Positions 1 through 12,521 of a DNA stretch of 64,000 nucleotides are shown here, piece after piece. Below the pieces are notes generated by a model. That model was given only the letters and a program-made list of their open reading frames with translations. It made no database searches and had not been told where the DNA came from. Each line of letters opens with the position of its first letter. Within the stretch, counting starts at the first letter, position 1. The stretch covers positions 124,001-188,000 of the forward strand of contig NZ_MUNM01000050.1 in NCBI RefSeq assembly GCF_002286815.1, written 5' to 3'. A program made the translations under genes and the position numbers. This DNA comes from Pseudomonas sp. PICF141 (GTDB taxonomy: Bacteria > Pseudomonadota > Gammaproteobacteria > Pseudomonadales > Pseudomonadaceae).

Positions 1-754
<754 letters not shown>

Positions 755-755
<1 letters not shown>

Positions 756-802
756 GACCAGTCTCAGGCTGGTCTGATGTCCCACCCGGTAACACGGGTG
801 GG
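755..802 (+). other. Two hairpins between atpB and atpE
   Basis: Two inverted repeats lie back to back just after the atpB stop: AGACCAG/CTGGTCT (755-761 with 769-775) and CCCACCCG/CGGGTGGG (781-788 with 795-802, 6-base loop). Neither is followed by a T-run, so they do not look like intrinsic terminators. They more likely mark mRNA processing or stability elements in front of the highly expressed atpE. The role is inference. Confidence 0.6.
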
Positions 803-875
803 TGCCCGAACAGGGCTATGAAACGATTTGTTTTACCCGCTTTAAAATCTAAAAAACCTAAACCATACGACGTAA

Positions 876-1148
<273 letters not shown>

Positions 1149-1206
1149 TTACTCGGATCTTCCGGGTAATTTGGTGTGATGGACAACGTAACTGCGAGGT
1201 GTTGGC

Positions 1207-1677
1207 GTGAACATTAATGCGACCCTGATTGGCCAGTCCGTTGCGTTCCTGATTTTTGTACTGTTCTGCATGAAGTTCGTATGGCCTCCGGTCATTACGG
1301 CTCTGCACGAACGTCAAAAGAAGATCGCTGATGGTCTGGACGCTGCCAGCCGTGCAGCTCGCGACCTGGAGTTGGCCCAAGAGAAAGCGGGTCAGCAACT
1401 GCGCGAAGCGAAAGCTCAGGCAGCTGAAATCATCGAGCAAGCCAAGAAACGCGGTACCCAGATTGTCGACGAAGCCCGTGAACAGGCTCGCGTCGAAGCT
1501 GACCGTGTGAAGGCTCAGGCTCAAGCCGAGATCGAACAGGAACTGAACAGCGTCAAAGACGCGCTGCGCGCCCAAGTGGGTAGCCTGGCCGTTGGCGGTG
1601 CTTCGAAGATCCTGGGTGCCACAATCGATCAAAACGCGCACGCAGAGCTGGTTAACCAACTGGCTGCTGAAATCTAA
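1207..1677 (+). CDS. atpF: ATP synthase F0 subunit b (GTG start)
   Basis: A 156-residue peripheral stalk subunit: one N-terminal membrane helix (about residues 5-25, ending FCMKFVWPP) followed by a long charged coiled coil rich in Ala, Glu, Lys and Gln. The stalk holds F1 still against rotation. The start is GTG at 1207 after a GCGAGGTGTTGGC context; it gives the canonical [11 protein letters not shown]-terminus and no better ATG exists upstream. It ends 12 bases before atpH. Normal family length. Confidence 0.97.
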   Translation: MNINATLIGQSVAFLIFVLFCMKFVWPPVITALHERQKKIADGLDAASRAARDLELAQEKAGQQLREAKAQAAEIIEQAKKRGTQIVDEAREQARVEADRVKAQAQAEIEQELNSVKDALRAQVGSLAVGGASKILGATIDQNAHAELVNQLAAEI

Positions 1678-1689
1678 GCGAGGGCGATC

Positions 1690-2226
1690 ATGGCAGAACT
1701 GACCACGTTGGCCCGACCTTACGCTAAGGCGGCCTTCGAGCACGCTCAGGCCCACCAGCAACTGGCCAATTGGTCAGCCATGCTCGGCCTGGCTGCAGCG
1801 GTGTCGGAAGACGACATCATGCAGCGCGTGCTCAAGGCCCCGCGACTGACGAGCGCAGAAAAGGCCGCCACGTTTATTGACGTGTGCGGCGACAAGTTTG
1901 ATGTCAAGGCACAGAACTTCATCAACGTCGTTGCCGAAAACGACCGTCTCCCGCTGTTGCCGGAGATCGCCGCTCTGTTCGACCTGTACAAGGCAGAACA
2001 AGAGAAATCGGTAGACGTTGAAGTCACCAGTGCTTTCGCATTGAACCAAGAACAGCAAGACAAACTCGCCAAGGTTCTCAGTGCACGACTCAACCGGGAA
2101 GTGCGCCTGCAAGTCGAGGAAGACTCATCCCTTATTGGGGGTGTTGTCATCCGCGCCGGCGACCTGGTTATCGATGGCTCGATTCGCGGCAAAATCGCGA
2201 AACTTGCCGAAGCATTGAAATCTTGA
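1690..2226 (+). CDS. atpH: ATP synthase F1 subunit delta
   Basis: A 178-residue OSCP/delta subunit linking the b-dimer stalk to the top of the alpha3beta3 head. The N-terminal six-helix domain ([13 protein letters not shown]) and the C-terminal family signature around [22 protein letters not shown] are present. Start ATG 1690 follows GCGAGGGCGATC. It lies between atpF and atpA with short gaps, as in all bacterial atp operons. Length is normal. Confidence 0.97.
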   Translation: MAELTTLARPYAKAAFEHAQAHQQLANWSAMLGLAAAVSEDDIMQRVLKAPRLTSAEKAATFIDVCGDKFDVKAQNFINVVAENDRLPLLPEIAALFDLYKAEQEKSVDVEVTSAFALNQEQQDKLAKVLSARLNREVRLQVEEDSSLIGGVVIRAGDLVIDGSIRGKIAKLAEALKS

Positions 2227-2247
2227 GTTTGAAGGGGCAGCAGAGCA

Positions 2248-3792
2248 ATGCAGCAACTCAATCCTTCCGAAATAAGTGAAATTATCAAGGGCCGCATCGA
2301 CAAGCTCGATGTGACCTCCCAAGCCCGTAACGAAGGCACTGTCGTCAGCGTATCTGACGGCATCGTGCGGATTCACGGTCTGGCCGACGTCATGTACGGC
2401 GAGATGATCGAGTTTCCGGGCGGCGTCTTCGGCATGGCCCTCAACCTGGAGCAAGACTCTGTAGGTGCCGTAGTATTGGGCGCATACCAGACTCTGGCTG
2501 AAGGCATGAGCGCCAAGTGCACCGGCCGCATCCTGGAAGTTCCGGTTGGTAAGGAACTGCTGGGTCGCGTAGTCGACGCACTGGGTAACCCAGTTGACGG
2601 CAAGGGTCCGCTGAACAACACCGAGACCGACGCGGTCGAGAAAGTTGCTCCAGGCGTGATCTGGCGTAAATCGGTAGACCAGCCTGTACAGACTGGCTAC
2701 AAGGCTGTCGATGCCATGATCCCTGTCGGCCGTGGCCAGCGTGAGCTGATCATCGGTGACCGTCAGATCGGTAAAACCGCTCTGGCGATCGACGCGATCA
2801 TCAACCAGAAAGACAGCGGCATTTTCTGCGTCTACGTAGCCATCGGTCAGAAACAATCGACCATCGCTAACGTGGTTCGCAAGCTGGAAGAAAACGGTGC
2901 ACTGGCTAACACCATCATCGTAGCGGCGAGCGCTTCGGAATCTGCAGCACTGCAGTTCCTGGCACCGTACTCCGGTTGCACCATGGGCGAATACTTCCGC
3001 GACCGCGGTGAAGACGCGCTGATCGTTTATGACGATCTGTCCAAGCAAGCAGTGGCTTACCGCCAGATTTCCCTGCTGCTGCGCCGTCCACCAGGCCGTG
3101 AAGCTTACCCAGGCGACGTGTTCTATCTCCACTCCCGTCTGCTGGAGCGCGCATCCCGCGTTTCGGAAGAGTACGTAGAGAAGTTCACTAACGGCGCAGT
3201 GACCGGCAAAACCGGTTCCCTGACCGCATTGCCGATCATCGAAACCCAGGCTGGCGACGTTTCCGCGTTCGTTCCGACCAACGTGATTTCCATCACCGAC
3301 GGTCAGATCTTCCTGGAATCGGCCATGTTCAACTCGGGCATCCGTCCTGCAGTGAACGCCGGTGTTTCGGTATCCCGTGTGGGTGGTGCCGCTCAGACCA
3401 AGATCATCAAGAAGCTCTCCGGTGGTATCCGTACCGCTCTGGCTCAGTACCGTGAACTGGCGGCATTCGCCCAGTTCGCTTCTGACCTGGACGAAGCGAC
3501 CCGTAAGCAACTTGAGCATGGTCAGCGCGTTACCGAGCTGATGAAGCAGAAGCAATACGCGCCAATGTCGATCGCCGACATGTCGCTGTCGCTGTATGCC
3601 GCTGAGCGTGGGTTCCTGACCGACGTTGAAATCGCCAAGATCGGCAGCTTCGAACAAGCGCTGATTGCTTACTTCAACCGCGATCACGCCGACTTGATGG
3701 CGAAGATCAACGTGAAGGGTGACTTCAATGACGAAATCGATGGCGGCCTGAAAGCCGGTATCGAGAAGTTCAAGGCCACCCAAACCTGGTAA
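2248..3792 (+). CDS. atpA: ATP synthase F1 subunit alpha
   Basis: A 514-residue non-catalytic nucleotide-binding subunit of F1. It has the N-terminal beta-barrel (residues about 25-95), a P-loop [13 protein letters not shown] (about 169-181), and the alpha/beta signature [13 protein letters not shown] near residue 367-379 with the arginine finger. ATG 2248 follows GAAGGGGCAGCAGAGCA. A 50-base gap with a 10-bp perfect hairpin separates it from atpG. Length and motifs are those of the orthologous Pseudomonas protein. Confidence 0.98.
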   Translation: MQQLNPSEISEIIKGRIDKLDVTSQARNEGTVVSVSDGIVRIHGLADVMYGEMIEFPGGVFGMALNLEQDSVGAVVLGAYQTLAEGMSAKCTGRILEVPVGKELLGRVVDALGNPVDGKGPLNNTETDAVEKVAPGVIWRKSVDQPVQTGYKAVDAMIPVGRGQRELIIGDRQIGKTALAIDAIINQKDSGIFCVYVAIGQKQSTIANVVRKLEENGALANTIIVAASASESAALQFLAPYSGCTMGEYFRDRGEDALIVYDDLSKQAVAYRQISLLLRRPPGREAYPGDVFYLHSRLLERASRVSEEYVEKFTNGAVTGKTGSLTALPIIETQAGDVSAFVPTNVISITDGQIFLESAMFNSGIRPAVNAGVSVSRVGGAAQTKIIKKLSGGIRTALAQYRELAAFAQFASDLDEATRKQLEHGQRVTELMKQKQYAPMSIADMSLSLYAAERGFLTDVEIAKIGSFEQALIAYFNRDHADLMAKINVKGDFNDEIDGGLKAGIEKFKATQTW

Positions 3793-3797
3793 GCCGC

Positions 3798-3821
3798 AGC
3801 GGGAGCCTAGCGGCTCCCGCT
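3798..3821 (+). other. Intercistronic hairpin between atpA and atpG
   Basis: A perfect 10-bp inverted repeat, AGCGGGAGCC / GGCTCCCGCT, with a 4-base TAGC loop sits 5 bases after the atpA stop codon. No T-run follows, so transcription is expected to read through to atpG. It probably affects 3' stability or processing of the upstream mRNA; this function is inferred. Confidence 0.6.
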
Positions 3822-3842
3822 TGCTAACCTGATAGGTGTTAC

Positions 3843-4703
3843 ATGGCAGGCGCAAAAGAGATTCGCAGTAAGATTGCGAGCATCAAAAGCACGCAAAAAA
3901 TTACCAGCGCCATGGAAAAAGTGGCGGTCAGCAAAATGCGCAAGGCACAAATGCGCATGGCTGCTAGCCGTCCTTATGCGGAGCGCATCCGCCAGGTTAT
4001 TGGCCATCTGGCCAACGCTAACCCGGAATATCGCCACCCGTTCATGATCGACCGTGAAGTAAAGCGCGTCGGTTATGTCGTTGTGAGCAGTGACCGTGGT
4101 CTGTGTGGTGGCTTGAACACCAACCTGTTCAAGGCTTTGGTCAAGGACATGGCGGTAAACCGCGAAAACGGCGTCGAGATCGATCTGTGTGTCGTTGGTA
4201 GCAAGGGTGCGGCTTTCTTCCGCAACTTCGGCGGTAACGTCGTTGCAGCTATCAGCCACCTGGGTGAAGAGCCGTCGATCAATGATCTGATCGGCAGCGT
4301 CAAGGTGATGCTGGATGCCTACCTGGACGGCCGGATTGACCGCCTGTCCGTGGTGTCCAACAAGTTCATCAACACCATGACGCAACAGCCTACCGTGGAG
4401 CAGTTGATTCCACTGGTGGCAACCCCGGATCAAGAACTCAAGCACCACTGGGACTATCTCTACGAACCGGATGCCAAGGAGCTGCTCGATGGCTTGATGG
4501 TCCGTTACGTTGAGTCGCAGGTCTACCAGGCGGTGGTCGAGAACAACGCGGCTGAACAAGCTGCGCGGATGATCGCAATGAAGAACGCTACCGACAACGC
4601 CGGTGATTTGATCAGCGATTTGCAGCTGGTCTACAACAAGGCGCGTCAGGCTGCGATCACCCAAGAGATCTCGGAAATCGTCGGCGGCGCTGCCGCGGTT
4701 TAA
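3843..4703 (+). CDS. atpG: ATP synthase F1 subunit gamma
   Basis: A 286-residue central rotor shaft subunit. The N-terminal helix ([20 protein letters not shown]) and C-terminal helix form the coiled-coil axle, and the family C-terminal block is [36 protein letters not shown] is the conserved central signature. ATG 3843 gives the standard start. It is followed 27 bases later by atpD. Length is typical. Confidence 0.98.
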   Translation: MAGAKEIRSKIASIKSTQKITSAMEKVAVSKMRKAQMRMAASRPYAERIRQVIGHLANANPEYRHPFMIDREVKRVGYVVVSSDRGLCGGLNTNLFKALVKDMAVNRENGVEIDLCVVGSKGAAFFRNFGGNVVAAISHLGEEPSINDLIGSVKVMLDAYLDGRIDRLSVVSNKFINTMTQQPTVEQLIPLVATPDQELKHHWDYLYEPDAKELLDGLMVRYVESQVYQAVVENNAAEQAARMIAMKNATDNAGDLISDLQLVYNKARQAAITQEISEIVGGAAAV

Positions 4704-6107
<1,404 letters not shown>

Positions 6108-6112
6108 TCCCG

Positions 6113-6130
6113 GCGCCCGGCAACGGGCGC
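6113..6130 (+). other. Intercistronic GNRA-loop hairpin between atpD and atpC
   Basis: GCGCCCG and CGGGCGC pair around a GCAA tetraloop 6 bases after the atpD stop. There is no T-run. It is the third place in this operon with a GC-rich intercistronic hairpin, consistent with RNA stability elements rather than terminators (inference). Confidence 0.55.
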
Positions 6131-6152
6131 TAATTTAGGTTGAGGCAATCAG

Positions 6153-6578
6153 ATGGCTATGACAGTCCATTGCGATATCGTCAGCGCGGAAGGGGAAATA
6201 TTTTCCGGCCTGGTCGAGATGGTGGTTGCGCACGGTGCACTGGGTGATCTTGGTATCGCTCTGGGTCACGCGCCGCTGATCACCAATCTCAAGCCGGGCC
6301 CGATCCGACTGATCAAGCAGGGCGGGGAAGAGGAGGTGTATTACATCTCCGGTGGTTTCCTCGAGGTTCAGCCGAACATGGTCAAGGTTCTTGCCGACAC
6401 CGTGCAACGTGCTGCCGACCTGGATGAAGCCTCCGCTCGGGAAGCAGTTCAGGCTGCCGAGAAGGCCCTGCATGACAAAGGCGCAGAGTTCGATTACGGA
6501 GCTGCTGCCGCACGTCTGGCCGAGGCTGCAGCTCAGCTGCGCACCGTCCAGCAGATCCGCAAGAAGTTCGGCCACTAA
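6153..6578 (+). CDS. atpC: ATP synthase F1 subunit epsilon
   Basis: A 141-residue subunit with an N-terminal beta-sandwich ([17 protein letters not shown] onward) and a C-terminal two-helix domain rich in Ala/Glu that can inhibit ATP hydrolysis. Start ATG 6153 gives MAMTVHCD; an in-frame ATG at 6159 is an alternative. It is the last gene of the operon, followed 30 bases later by a strong terminator. Typical length. Confidence 0.96.
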   Translation: MAMTVHCDIVSAEGEIFSGLVEMVVAHGALGDLGIALGHAPLITNLKPGPIRLIKQGGEEEVYYISGGFLEVQPNMVKVLADTVQRAADLDEASAREAVQAAEKALHDKGAEFDYGAAAARLAEAAAQLRTVQQIRKKFGH

Positions 6579-6607
6579 TCGGCCATCGACTTATTGCGCG
6601 ATTGATT

Positions 6608-6635
6608 AAAAAGGGTAGCCTCGGCTACCCTTTTT
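6608..6635 (+). terminator. Rho-independent terminator of the atp operon
   Basis: GGGTAGCC and GGCTACCC form a stem with a 2-base loop, extended by flanking A and T runs (AAAAA before, TTTTTTCTTTT after). This is a classic intrinsic terminator placed 30 bases after atpC and before glmU, separating the ATP synthase operon from the glm genes. Confidence 0.92.
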
Positions 6636-6694
6636 TCTTTTCTGACTTTTATCACCCGGTCGCAGCCGCTGACCCCCAGGATTAGTAGCCTGTC

Positions 6695-8062
6695 ATGTCT
6701 CTTGAAATCGTTATCCTCGCTGCCGGCCAAGGCACGCGCATGCGTTCGGCCTTGCCAAAAGTTCTGCACCCGGTTGCCGGTAACTCAATGCTTGGCCATG
6801 TTATCCACACCGCCCGGCAACTTGATCCACAACGCATTCATGTGGTGATCGGCCATGGCGCTGAAGTGGTGCGCGAGCGTCTGGGCGCCGATGACCTGAA
6901 TTTCGTCCTGCAGGATCAACAGCTGGGTACCGGACATGCGGTGGCCCAGGCCGTCCCGTTCATCAAGTCCGACACCGTGCTGATTCTGTACGGTGACGTA
7001 CCGTTGATTGAAGTGGAAACCCTGCAACGTCTGCTCAAACTGGCTCAACCGCAGCAATTGGGCTTGTTGACTGTCGAGCTGGATGACCCGACGGGTTACG
7101 GCCGCATCGTTCGCGATGCCGCCGGTAAGGTTGCCGCCATCGTCGAGCATAAAGACACCAACGAGATTGAACGTGCGATCACCGAAGGCAATACCGGCAT
7201 TCTGGCGCTGCCTTTCGAACGTTTGGGTGATTGGGTGAGTCGCCTCTCCAATAACAATGCCCAAGGTGAGTACTACCTGACCGACGTTATCGCCATGGCG
7301 GTCAGTGATGGTCTGGTGGTGGCCACTGAACACCCTCATGACACCATGGAAGTGCAGGGCGCCAACGATCGCAAGCAGCTGGCCGAACTTGAGCGTCATT
7401 ATCAGTTGCGCATGGCGCGTCATTTGATGGCTCAAGGCGTGACGTTGCGCGACCCGGCGCGTTTCGATGTGCGTGGCGAAGTTACCGTTGGTCGCGATGT
7501 GCTGATCGACATCAACGTGATCCTCGAAGGCAAAGTCGTCATCGAGGACGACGTGGTGATTGGTCCGAACTGCGTGATCAAAGACAGCACCCTGCGCAAA
7601 GGCGTAATGATCAAGGCCAACAGCCATATCGAGGGCGCAATACTCGGTGAAGGCAGCGATGCCGGCCCATTCGCTCGTTTGCGTCCCGGCACGGTGCTGG
7701 AAGCTCGTGCGCATGTGGGTAACTTCGTTGAACTGAAGAACGCCCACATGGGCGAAGGCGCCAAGGCCGGTCACTTGACGTATCTGGGCGATGCCCAGAT
7801 CGGTGCGCGCACCAACATCGGCGCAGGCACCATCACCTGTAACTACGATGGGGCGAACAAGTGGAAAACCGTGTTGGGCGAAGATGTATTCATCGGCTCC
7901 AACAATTCGTTGGTCGCGCCTGTGGATATCTCAGCGGGTGCAACCACGGCGGCGGGTTCGACCATTACCCAGAATGTGGATAAGGCTCAGTTGGCGGTGG
8001 GTCGGGCTCGGCAGAAAAACATCGATGGCTGGAAACGGCCGGAGAAGATCAAGAAGAGCTGA
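6695..8062 (+). CDS. glmU: Bifunctional UDP-GlcNAc pyrophosphorylase / glucosamine-1-P N-acetyltransferase
   Basis: A 455-residue enzyme making UDP-N-acetylglucosamine for peptidoglycan and LPS. The N-terminal uridylyltransferase domain starts with [18 protein letters not shown] (residues 8-25). The C-terminal half is a left-handed beta-helix of hexapeptide repeats ending in the acetyltransferase active site region around [10 protein letters not shown] and [13 protein letters not shown]. Start ATG 6695 gives the canonical [11 protein letters not shown]. It is transcribed with the DeoR-type regulator and glmS, although a REP doublet sits in the following gap. Full length. Confidence 0.98.
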   Translation: MSLEIVILAAGQGTRMRSALPKVLHPVAGNSMLGHVIHTARQLDPQRIHVVIGHGAEVVRERLGADDLNFVLQDQQLGTGHAVAQAVPFIKSDTVLILYGDVPLIEVETLQRLLKLAQPQQLGLLTVELDDPTGYGRIVRDAAGKVAAIVEHKDTNEIERAITEGNTGILALPFERLGDWVSRLSNNNAQGEYYLTDVIAMAVSDGLVVATEHPHDTMEVQGANDRKQLAELERHYQLRMARHLMAQGVTLRDPARFDVRGEVTVGRDVLIDINVILEGKVVIEDDVVIGPNCVIKDSTLRKGVMIKANSHIEGAILGEGSDAGPFARLRPGTVLEARAHVGNFVELKNAHMGEGAKAGHLTYLGDAQIGARTNIGAGTITCNYDGANKWKTVLGEDVFIGSNNSLVAPVDISAGATTAAGSTITQNVDKAQLAVGRARQKNIDGWKRPEKIKKS

Positions 8063-8099
8063 GTTATCCACAGCACAACGTGGTGCTCATGAGGTCGCT

Positions 8100-8163
8100 T
8101 TCGCGGGCAAGCCTCGCTCCTACGGAATAATCACCGTCTGTAGGAGCGAGGCTTGCCCGCGAA
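8100..8163. repeat. REP doublet (type 1)
   Basis: Two inverted 24-base arms (8100-8123 and 8140-8163) read TTCGCGGGCAAGCCTCGCTC... and its reverse complement, separated by 16 bases. This is the common Pseudomonas REP sequence. Identical arms recur at 50782-50867 and 61657-61724. Here, unusually for this window, it lies between co-directional genes (glmU and the regulator) rather than convergent ones. Confidence 0.9.
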
Positions 8164-8241
8164 ACTTTTTATCCACAGATCATTTTTATCGTGTCCCGCT
8201 TGACGAAGTTTCGCTAATGGGTTTTGATTGCTTACGTTATC

Positions 8242-8254
8242 TTTCGAATCGAAA
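8242..8254. promoter_or_regulatory. Candidate operator for the DeoR-type regulator
   Basis: The palindrome TTTCGAATCGAAA lies 11 bases before the regulator ATG. DeoR/GlpR-family proteins often bind sites containing TTTCG...CGAAA, so autoregulation is plausible. This is inferred from motif resemblance and position only. Confidence 0.35.
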
Positions 8255-8265
8255 CTTACCAGTCC

Positions 8266-9042
8266 ATGTCAAAGCGCAACACGCCCCAACGTCGCCATAA
8301 CATCCTTGCCCTGCTCAATGAGCAGGGTGAAGTCAGTGTGGATGAGCTGGCCAAGCGCTTCGAAACCTCGGAAGTTACGATTCGCAAGGACTTGGCCGCG
8401 CTTGAAAGCAACGGTCTGTTGCTGCGTCGCTATGGCGGGGCGGTCACCATGCCTCAGGAGCTGGTCGCCGATATCGGCCAGCCGGTTTCCAAATACAAGC
8501 AGGCCATTGCTCGCGCCGCCGTCACGCGGATCCGCGAGCATGCGCGAATCATCATCGACAGCGGCAGCACCACCGCCGCGATGATCCCGGAACTCGGCCA
8601 ACAACCGGGTTTGGTGGTGATGACCAATTCCCTGTATGTCGCCAACGCTTTAAGCGAACTCGAGCACGAGCCGGTGCTGCTGATGACCGGCGGGACCTGG
8701 GACCCGCATTCCGAGTCCTTCCAGGGTCAGGTGGCCGAGCAAGTACTACGCTCATATGACTTTGATCAGCTATTTATCGGTGCCGATGGCATCGATCTGG
8801 TGCGCGGGACCACCACCTTCAATGAATTGCTGGGCTTGAGCCGTGTCATGGCCGAGGTTGCCCGCGAAGTGATCGTGATGGTCGAGGCCGACAAGATCGG
8901 CCGCAAAATTCCCAATCTGGAGCTGCCATGGAGCAGCGTCCATACCCTCATTACCGATGATCGTCTGCCAGTTGAGGCACGCGATCAGATTCAGGCCCGC
9001 GGCATTAATTTGATTTGCGCCGCCGTCAGTCAGGAGAACTAG
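8266..9042 (+). CDS. glmR: DeoR-family transcriptional regulator of glmS (GlmR)
   Basis: A 258-residue regulator. The N-terminal winged helix-turn-helix (about residues 5-57) contains the DeoR signature [21 protein letters not shown]. The C-terminal sugar-phosphate sensor domain contains [16 protein letters not shown] and [10 protein letters not shown] chose ATG 8266 ([10 protein letters not shown]) rather than the upstream TTG at 8224 because it matches the family N-terminus. It overlaps nothing and ends 1 base before glmS. It matches PA5550 in context, a presumed regulator of glucosamine-6-phosphate synthesis; the precise effector is inferred. Confidence 0.9.
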   Translation: MSKRNTPQRRHNILALLNEQGEVSVDELAKRFETSEVTIRKDLAALESNGLLLRRYGGAVTMPQELVADIGQPVSKYKQAIARAAVTRIREHARIIIDSGSTTAAMIPELGQQPGLVVMTNSLYVANALSELEHEPVLLMTGGTWDPHSESFQGQVAEQVLRSYDFDQLFIGADGIDLVRGTTTFNELLGLSRVMAEVAREVIVMVEADKIGRKIPNLELPWSSVHTLITDDRLPVEARDQIQARGINLICAAVSQEN

Positions 9043-9043
9043 C

Positions 9044-10876
9044 ATGTGTGGAATTGTCGGTGCAGTCGCAGAACGTAACGTTACCGCCATCCTGCTCGAA
9101 GGCCTCAAGCGTCTGGAATACCGTGGGTATGACAGCGCTGGTGTGGCGGTGTACACCAATGATGAAAAACTCTTGCGCACCCGTCGTCCGGGCAAGGTCA
9201 GCGAACTGGAACAGGCGCTGATCGAAGAACCCCTGGTCGGCCGTCTGGGCATTGCCCATACCCGCTGGGCGACCCACGGCGCGCCGTGTGAGCGTAATGC
9301 TCACCCGCATTTTTCCGGCGATCTGGCGGTGGTGCACAACGGCATCATCGAGAACCATGACGCCCTGCGCCAGCAACTCCAGGCGTTGGGCCACGTGTTC
9401 TCCTCGGACACTGACACTGAAGTCATCGCGCATCTGCTGCACGAAAAACTCAAGCTGCAACCCGACCTGACAATCGCCCTGAAAGCGACCGTGAAAGAGC
9501 TGCACGGTGCTTACGGTTTGGCGGTGATCAGCGCCCTGCAACCGGATCGTCTGGTGGCGGCCCGCAGTGGCAGCCCATTGGTGATCGGTCTGGGTATGGG
9601 GGAGAATTTCCTGGCTTCCGACCAATTGGCGCTGCGTCAGGTCACCGACCGTTTCATGTACCTGGAAGAAGGCGACATCGCCGAAATTCGCCGCGACAGC
9701 GTGCAGATCTGGGACATCGATGGTGCGCTCGTCCAGCGTGAAAGCGTGCAGTACCGCGACGGTGCCGAAGCGGCTGACAAGGGCGAATTCCGCCATTACA
9801 TGCTCAAGGAAATTCATGAGCAACCGGTCGTGGTACAGCGCACCCTCGAAGGTCGCCTGAGCCAAAACAAGGTGCTGGTCGAAGCATTCGGCCCCGAAGC
9901 TACCGAGCTGTTTGCCAAGGTACGCAATGTACAGATCGTCGCCTGCGGCACCAGCTATCACGCCGGCATGGTTGCCCGTTACTGGCTCGAAGAACTGGCG
10001 GGTATTCCGTGTCAGGTCGAAGTCGCCAGCGAATTCCGCTATCGCAAGGTAGTGGTGCAGCCAGATACCCTGTTCGTGAGCATCTCCCAGTCCGGTGAAA
10101 CCGCCGACACCTTGGCCGCGCTGCGCAATGCCAAGGAGCTCGGTTTCCTCGCCAGCCTGGCAATCTGCAACGTCGGCATCAGCTCTCTGGTGCGTGAGTC
10201 GGACCTGACGCTGTTGACCCAGGCCGGTCGCGAAATCGGCGTGGCCTCGACCAAAGCCTTCACCACTCAACTGGTTGGCCTGCTGTTGCTGACCCTGTCC
10301 CTGGGTCAGGTTCGCAGTACGTTGGCCGAAGGTGTCGAAGCCACACTGGTTGAAGAACTGCGTCGCCTGCCGACCCGTTTGGGCGAAGCCCTGGCGATGG
10401 ACAGCACCGTGGAAAAAATCGCCGAGCTGTTCGCCGAGAAGAACCACACCCTGTTCCTCGGTCGCGGCGCACAATTCCCGGTAGCGATGGAAGGGGCCCT
10501 CAAGCTCAAGGAAATCTCCTACATTCACGCGGAAGCTTATCCGGCGGGCGAACTGAAACATGGCCCGTTGGCGCTTGTGGATAACGACATGCCAGTGGTC
10601 ACCGTGGCGCCAAACAACGAATTGCTGGAGAAGCTGAAATCCAACCTTCAGGAAGTCCGCGCCCGTGGCGGTGAACTGATCGTCTTCGCCGACGAACAGG
10701 CGGGCATGACCAACGGCGAAGGCACTCATGTCGTCCAGATGCCGCACATCCACAACATCCTGTCGCCGATCCTCTACACCATTCCGTTGCAGCTGCTTTC
10801 GTACTATGTGGCGGTTTTGAAGGGTACTGACGTGGACCAGCCACGTAACCTGGCGAAGTCGGTGACGGTGGAATAA
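9044..10876 (+). CDS. glmS: Glutamine-fructose-6-phosphate aminotransferase (isomerizing)
   Basis: A 610-residue enzyme making glucosamine-6-phosphate from fructose-6-phosphate and glutamine. The N-terminal glutaminase domain begins [12 protein letters not shown], with Cys2 becoming the nucleophile after Met removal. Two SIS domains follow ([10 protein letters not shown] and [11 protein letters not shown] near residues 302-355), and the C-terminus ends LAKSVTVE. Its start lies 1 base after the glmR stop. This gene 3' end is the classic Tn7 attachment target in bacteria; no Tn7 insertion is present here, and a terminator follows directly. Confidence 0.98.
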   Translation: MCGIVGAVAERNVTAILLEGLKRLEYRGYDSAGVAVYTNDEKLLRTRRPGKVSELEQALIEEPLVGRLGIAHTRWATHGAPCERNAHPHFSGDLAVVHNGIIENHDALRQQLQALGHVFSSDTDTEVIAHLLHEKLKLQPDLTIALKATVKELHGAYGLAVISALQPDRLVAARSGSPLVIGLGMGENFLASDQLALRQVTDRFMYLEEGDIAEIRRDSVQIWDIDGALVQRESVQYRDGAEAADKGEFRHYMLKEIHEQPVVVQRTLEGRLSQNKVLVEAFGPEATELFAKVRNVQIVACGTSYHAGMVARYWLEELAGIPCQVEVASEFRYRKVVVQPDTLFVSISQSGETADTLAALRNAKELGFLASLAICNVGISSLVRESDLTLLTQAGREIGVASTKAFTTQLVGLLLLTLSLGQVRSTLAEGVEATLVEELRRLPTRLGEALAMDSTVEKIAELFAEKNHTLFLGRGAQFPVAMEGALKLKEISYIHAEAYPAGELKHGPLALVDNDMPVVTVAPNNELLEKLKSNLQEVRARGGELIVFADEQAGMTNGEGTHVVQMPHIHNILSPILYTIPLQLLSYYVAVLKGTDVDQPRNLAKSVTVE

Positions 10877-10905
10877 GTTATCCACAAGCGATGAAATGAT
10901 GAATG

Positions 10906-10937
10906 AAAAGACCGCAGCCTTGGCTGCGGTCTTTTTT
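10906..10937 (+). terminator. Bidirectional intrinsic terminator between glmS and the lipid operon
   Basis: AAAAGACCGCAGCC and GGCTGCGGTCTTTT form a 14-bp stem with a 2-base loop, followed by T residues on the plus strand and preceded by A residues (a T-run on the minus strand). It lies between the convergent ends of glmS and the CdsA-like gene, and so can stop both. Confidence 0.9.
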
Positions 10938-10955
10938 TGAAAAAGGTCAGCTATT

Positions 10956-11888
10956 TCAAGTCCACCAATACCGCACAAGATGAAAGAAGATCGGTGCCGC
11001 AAAACACACTGAATCCAATCGATCCAGCATCCCGCCGTGGCCTTCGATCATGTGTCCCCAATCCTTCACGCCCCGGTCACGCTTGATTGCCGACATCACG
11101 ATGCCGCCGGCAAACCCCAGCAGGTTGATCAGCAGCGCAATAAAGAACGACTGCCACGGGTTGAATGGCGTGGTCCACCACAAGGCTGCACCAATCAGCG
11201 AGGACAGCAGAACGCCGCCAACAAAGCCCTCAACGGTTTTCGATGGCGACAAAGTAGGCGCGATCTTGTGTTTGCCGAACAACTTGCCGCAGACGTACTG
11301 CAGCACGTCTGACAGCTGCACCACGATCACCAGATACGCGATCAGCAGCAGGTTTCGGCCTTCGTAACCGACGATGTCCAGGGTCAGCAGAGCGGGCACG
11401 AACGACACGCAGAACACCGCGATCATTAAGCCCCATTGCACTTTCGACGCCCGCTCGAGGAAGTGCGTGCTGTCGCCACCGAGAGACGCAAGAATTGGCA
11501 GGAGCAAAAATACGTACACCGGAATAAAGATCGAGAAAAGTCCGTACCAATCGGAATAGATCAGCAGATATTGCAGTGGCAATGCCAGATAAAACGCGGC
11601 TACCAGCGCCGGGTAGTCGCTGCGTCGGGTGGGCATGAGGGTGAGGAATTCGCGTAGCGCATAGAACGATACTGCGTAAAACAGCAGGATCACCGCGCCG
11701 GTGCCCAGCCAAAAAGCGACGCCGATCACCACCACCATCACCCACCAGGCGTTGATGCGGGCGTTGAGGTTCTCGATGACTGCATTGGGCGTGCCCCGGG
11801 TGCGCAGTTTGAGAATCAGGCCAATCAGTGAGGCCAGCACCAGGATCATGCCGATCCCGCCGAACAGCATCAGGGTTTGTCTATCCAT
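10956..11888 (-). CDS. CdsA-family phosphatidate cytidylyltransferase (YnbB-like)
   Basis: A 310-residue multi-pass membrane protein that is expected to activate phosphatidic acid to CDP-diacylglycerol. The CdsA signature is clear near the C-terminus: SAIKRDRGVKDWG then HGGMLDRLDS (about residues 259-287). It is the last gene of a six-gene minus-strand operon that also contains homologues of E. coli YnbA, YnbC and YnbD, so it is best viewed as the YnbB-like paralogue and not the housekeeping CdsA. From memory, E. coli YnbB has been linked to the glycolipid MPIase; whether that applies here is not shown. Confidence 0.9.
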   Translation of the reverse strand: MDRQTLMLFGGIGMILVLASLIGLILKLRTRGTPNAVIENLNARINAWWVMVVVIGVAFWLGTGAVILLFYAVSFYALREFLTLMPTRRSDYPALVAAFYLALPLQYLLIYSDWYGLFSIFIPVYVFLLLPILASLGGDSTHFLERASKVQWGLMIAVFCVSFVPALLTLDIVGYEGRNLLLIAYLVIVVQLSDVLQYVCGKLFGKHKIAPTLSPSKTVEGFVGGVLLSSLIGAALWWTTPFNPWQSFFIALLINLLGFAGGIVMSAIKRDRGVKDWGHMIEGHGGMLDRLDSVCFAAPIFFHLVRYWWT

Positions 11889-11889
11889 G

Positions 11890-12510
11890 TCAGGAATGCT
11901 CCGGGGCGAGGGCCAGCAGTGCGTCGCGGCTGCGTGAAAGGAACTGCTCTTTGCTCTCGCCTTCGGTCAGGTGCAGGGGCGCGCCGAAACTGGTGGTACA
12001 CAACAGCGGCAGTGGCAGCACTCGTCCCTTGGGCATGACTCGATTGAGGTTGGCGATCCACACCGGAATCACCTGGGCCTGTGGGTAACGTTTTGCCAAG
12101 TGGTACAGGCCGCTTTTGAACGGCAGCAAACCCTCTTCCAGATTGCGCGTGCCTTCAGGAAAGATGATCAACGAATAACCGTTCTCCAGGGCATCGAGCA
12201 TGGGCTGCAAAGGGTTATCCACAGGGTTCTTGCGCTCGCGGTCGATTAGCACGCCGTTGAACACCCGGCTGATGATGTAACGGCGTAAGGCGCTCTTATT
12301 CCAATAGTCGCTGCCGGCCACCGGTCGTGTAAGTTTGCGCAGGGTGGAAGGCAGCGAGGCCCAAAGCAGCACGAAGTCGCCGTGGCTGCTGTGGTTGGCA
12401 AAATAAATGCGCTGCACGGGATTCGGCGCGCAACCCATCCACAGGCTGCGAGCGCCAGTAACGGTTCGGGCTATGGAGGTGATGAGGAAGGCGACCAAAG
12501 GTTCGAACAT
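11890..12510 (-). CDS. 1-acyl-sn-glycerol-3-phosphate acyltransferase (PlsC-like)
   Basis: A 206-residue lysophospholipid acyltransferase. It has the catalytic block NHSSHGD (NHxxxxD motif) about residue 39-45 and the glycerophosphate-binding FPEGTRN about residue 117-123. I chose ATG 12510 (MFEPLVAFL), which follows AAGGAAATCATTA; a start at 12543 would overlap the upstream gene. It ends 2 bases before the CdsA-like gene begins. It would supply phosphatidic acid for the CdsA-like enzyme, giving a dedicated CDP-lipid route within one operon (inference). Confidence 0.88.
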   Translation of the reverse strand: MFEPLVAFLITSIARTVTGARSLWMGCAPNPVQRIYFANHSSHGDFVLLWASLPSTLRKLTRPVAGSDYWNKSALRRYIISRVFNGVLIDRERKNPVDNPLQPMLDALENGYSLIIFPEGTRNLEEGLLPFKSGLYHLAKRYPQAQVIPVWIANLNRVMPKGRVLPLPLLCTTSFGAPLHLTEGESKEQFLSRSRDALLALAPEHS

Positions 12511-12521
12511 TAATGATTTCC

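Noticed and set aside
2125..3855. Long open frame on the minus strand opposite atpA
   Set aside because: It is the antisense shadow of a highly biased coding gene: no start signal, no recognisable domains, and it covers two other well-defined genes. Similar antisense frames over atpD, glmS and wbpW were dropped for the same reason.
8100..8163. REP doublets as a CRISPR array
   Set aside because: There are only two inverted arms per site and no regularly spaced direct repeats or cas genes anywhere in the window.
10877..10955. Possible Tn7 attachment or insertion site after glmS
   Set aside because: The terminator and the next gene follow directly, with no transposon ends, target duplication or foreign genes.
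9026..11002. 658-codon minus-strand frame opposite glmS
   Set aside because: It runs through the glmS terminator and into the CdsA-like gene, and its translation has no domain signature. Codon-bias shadow.
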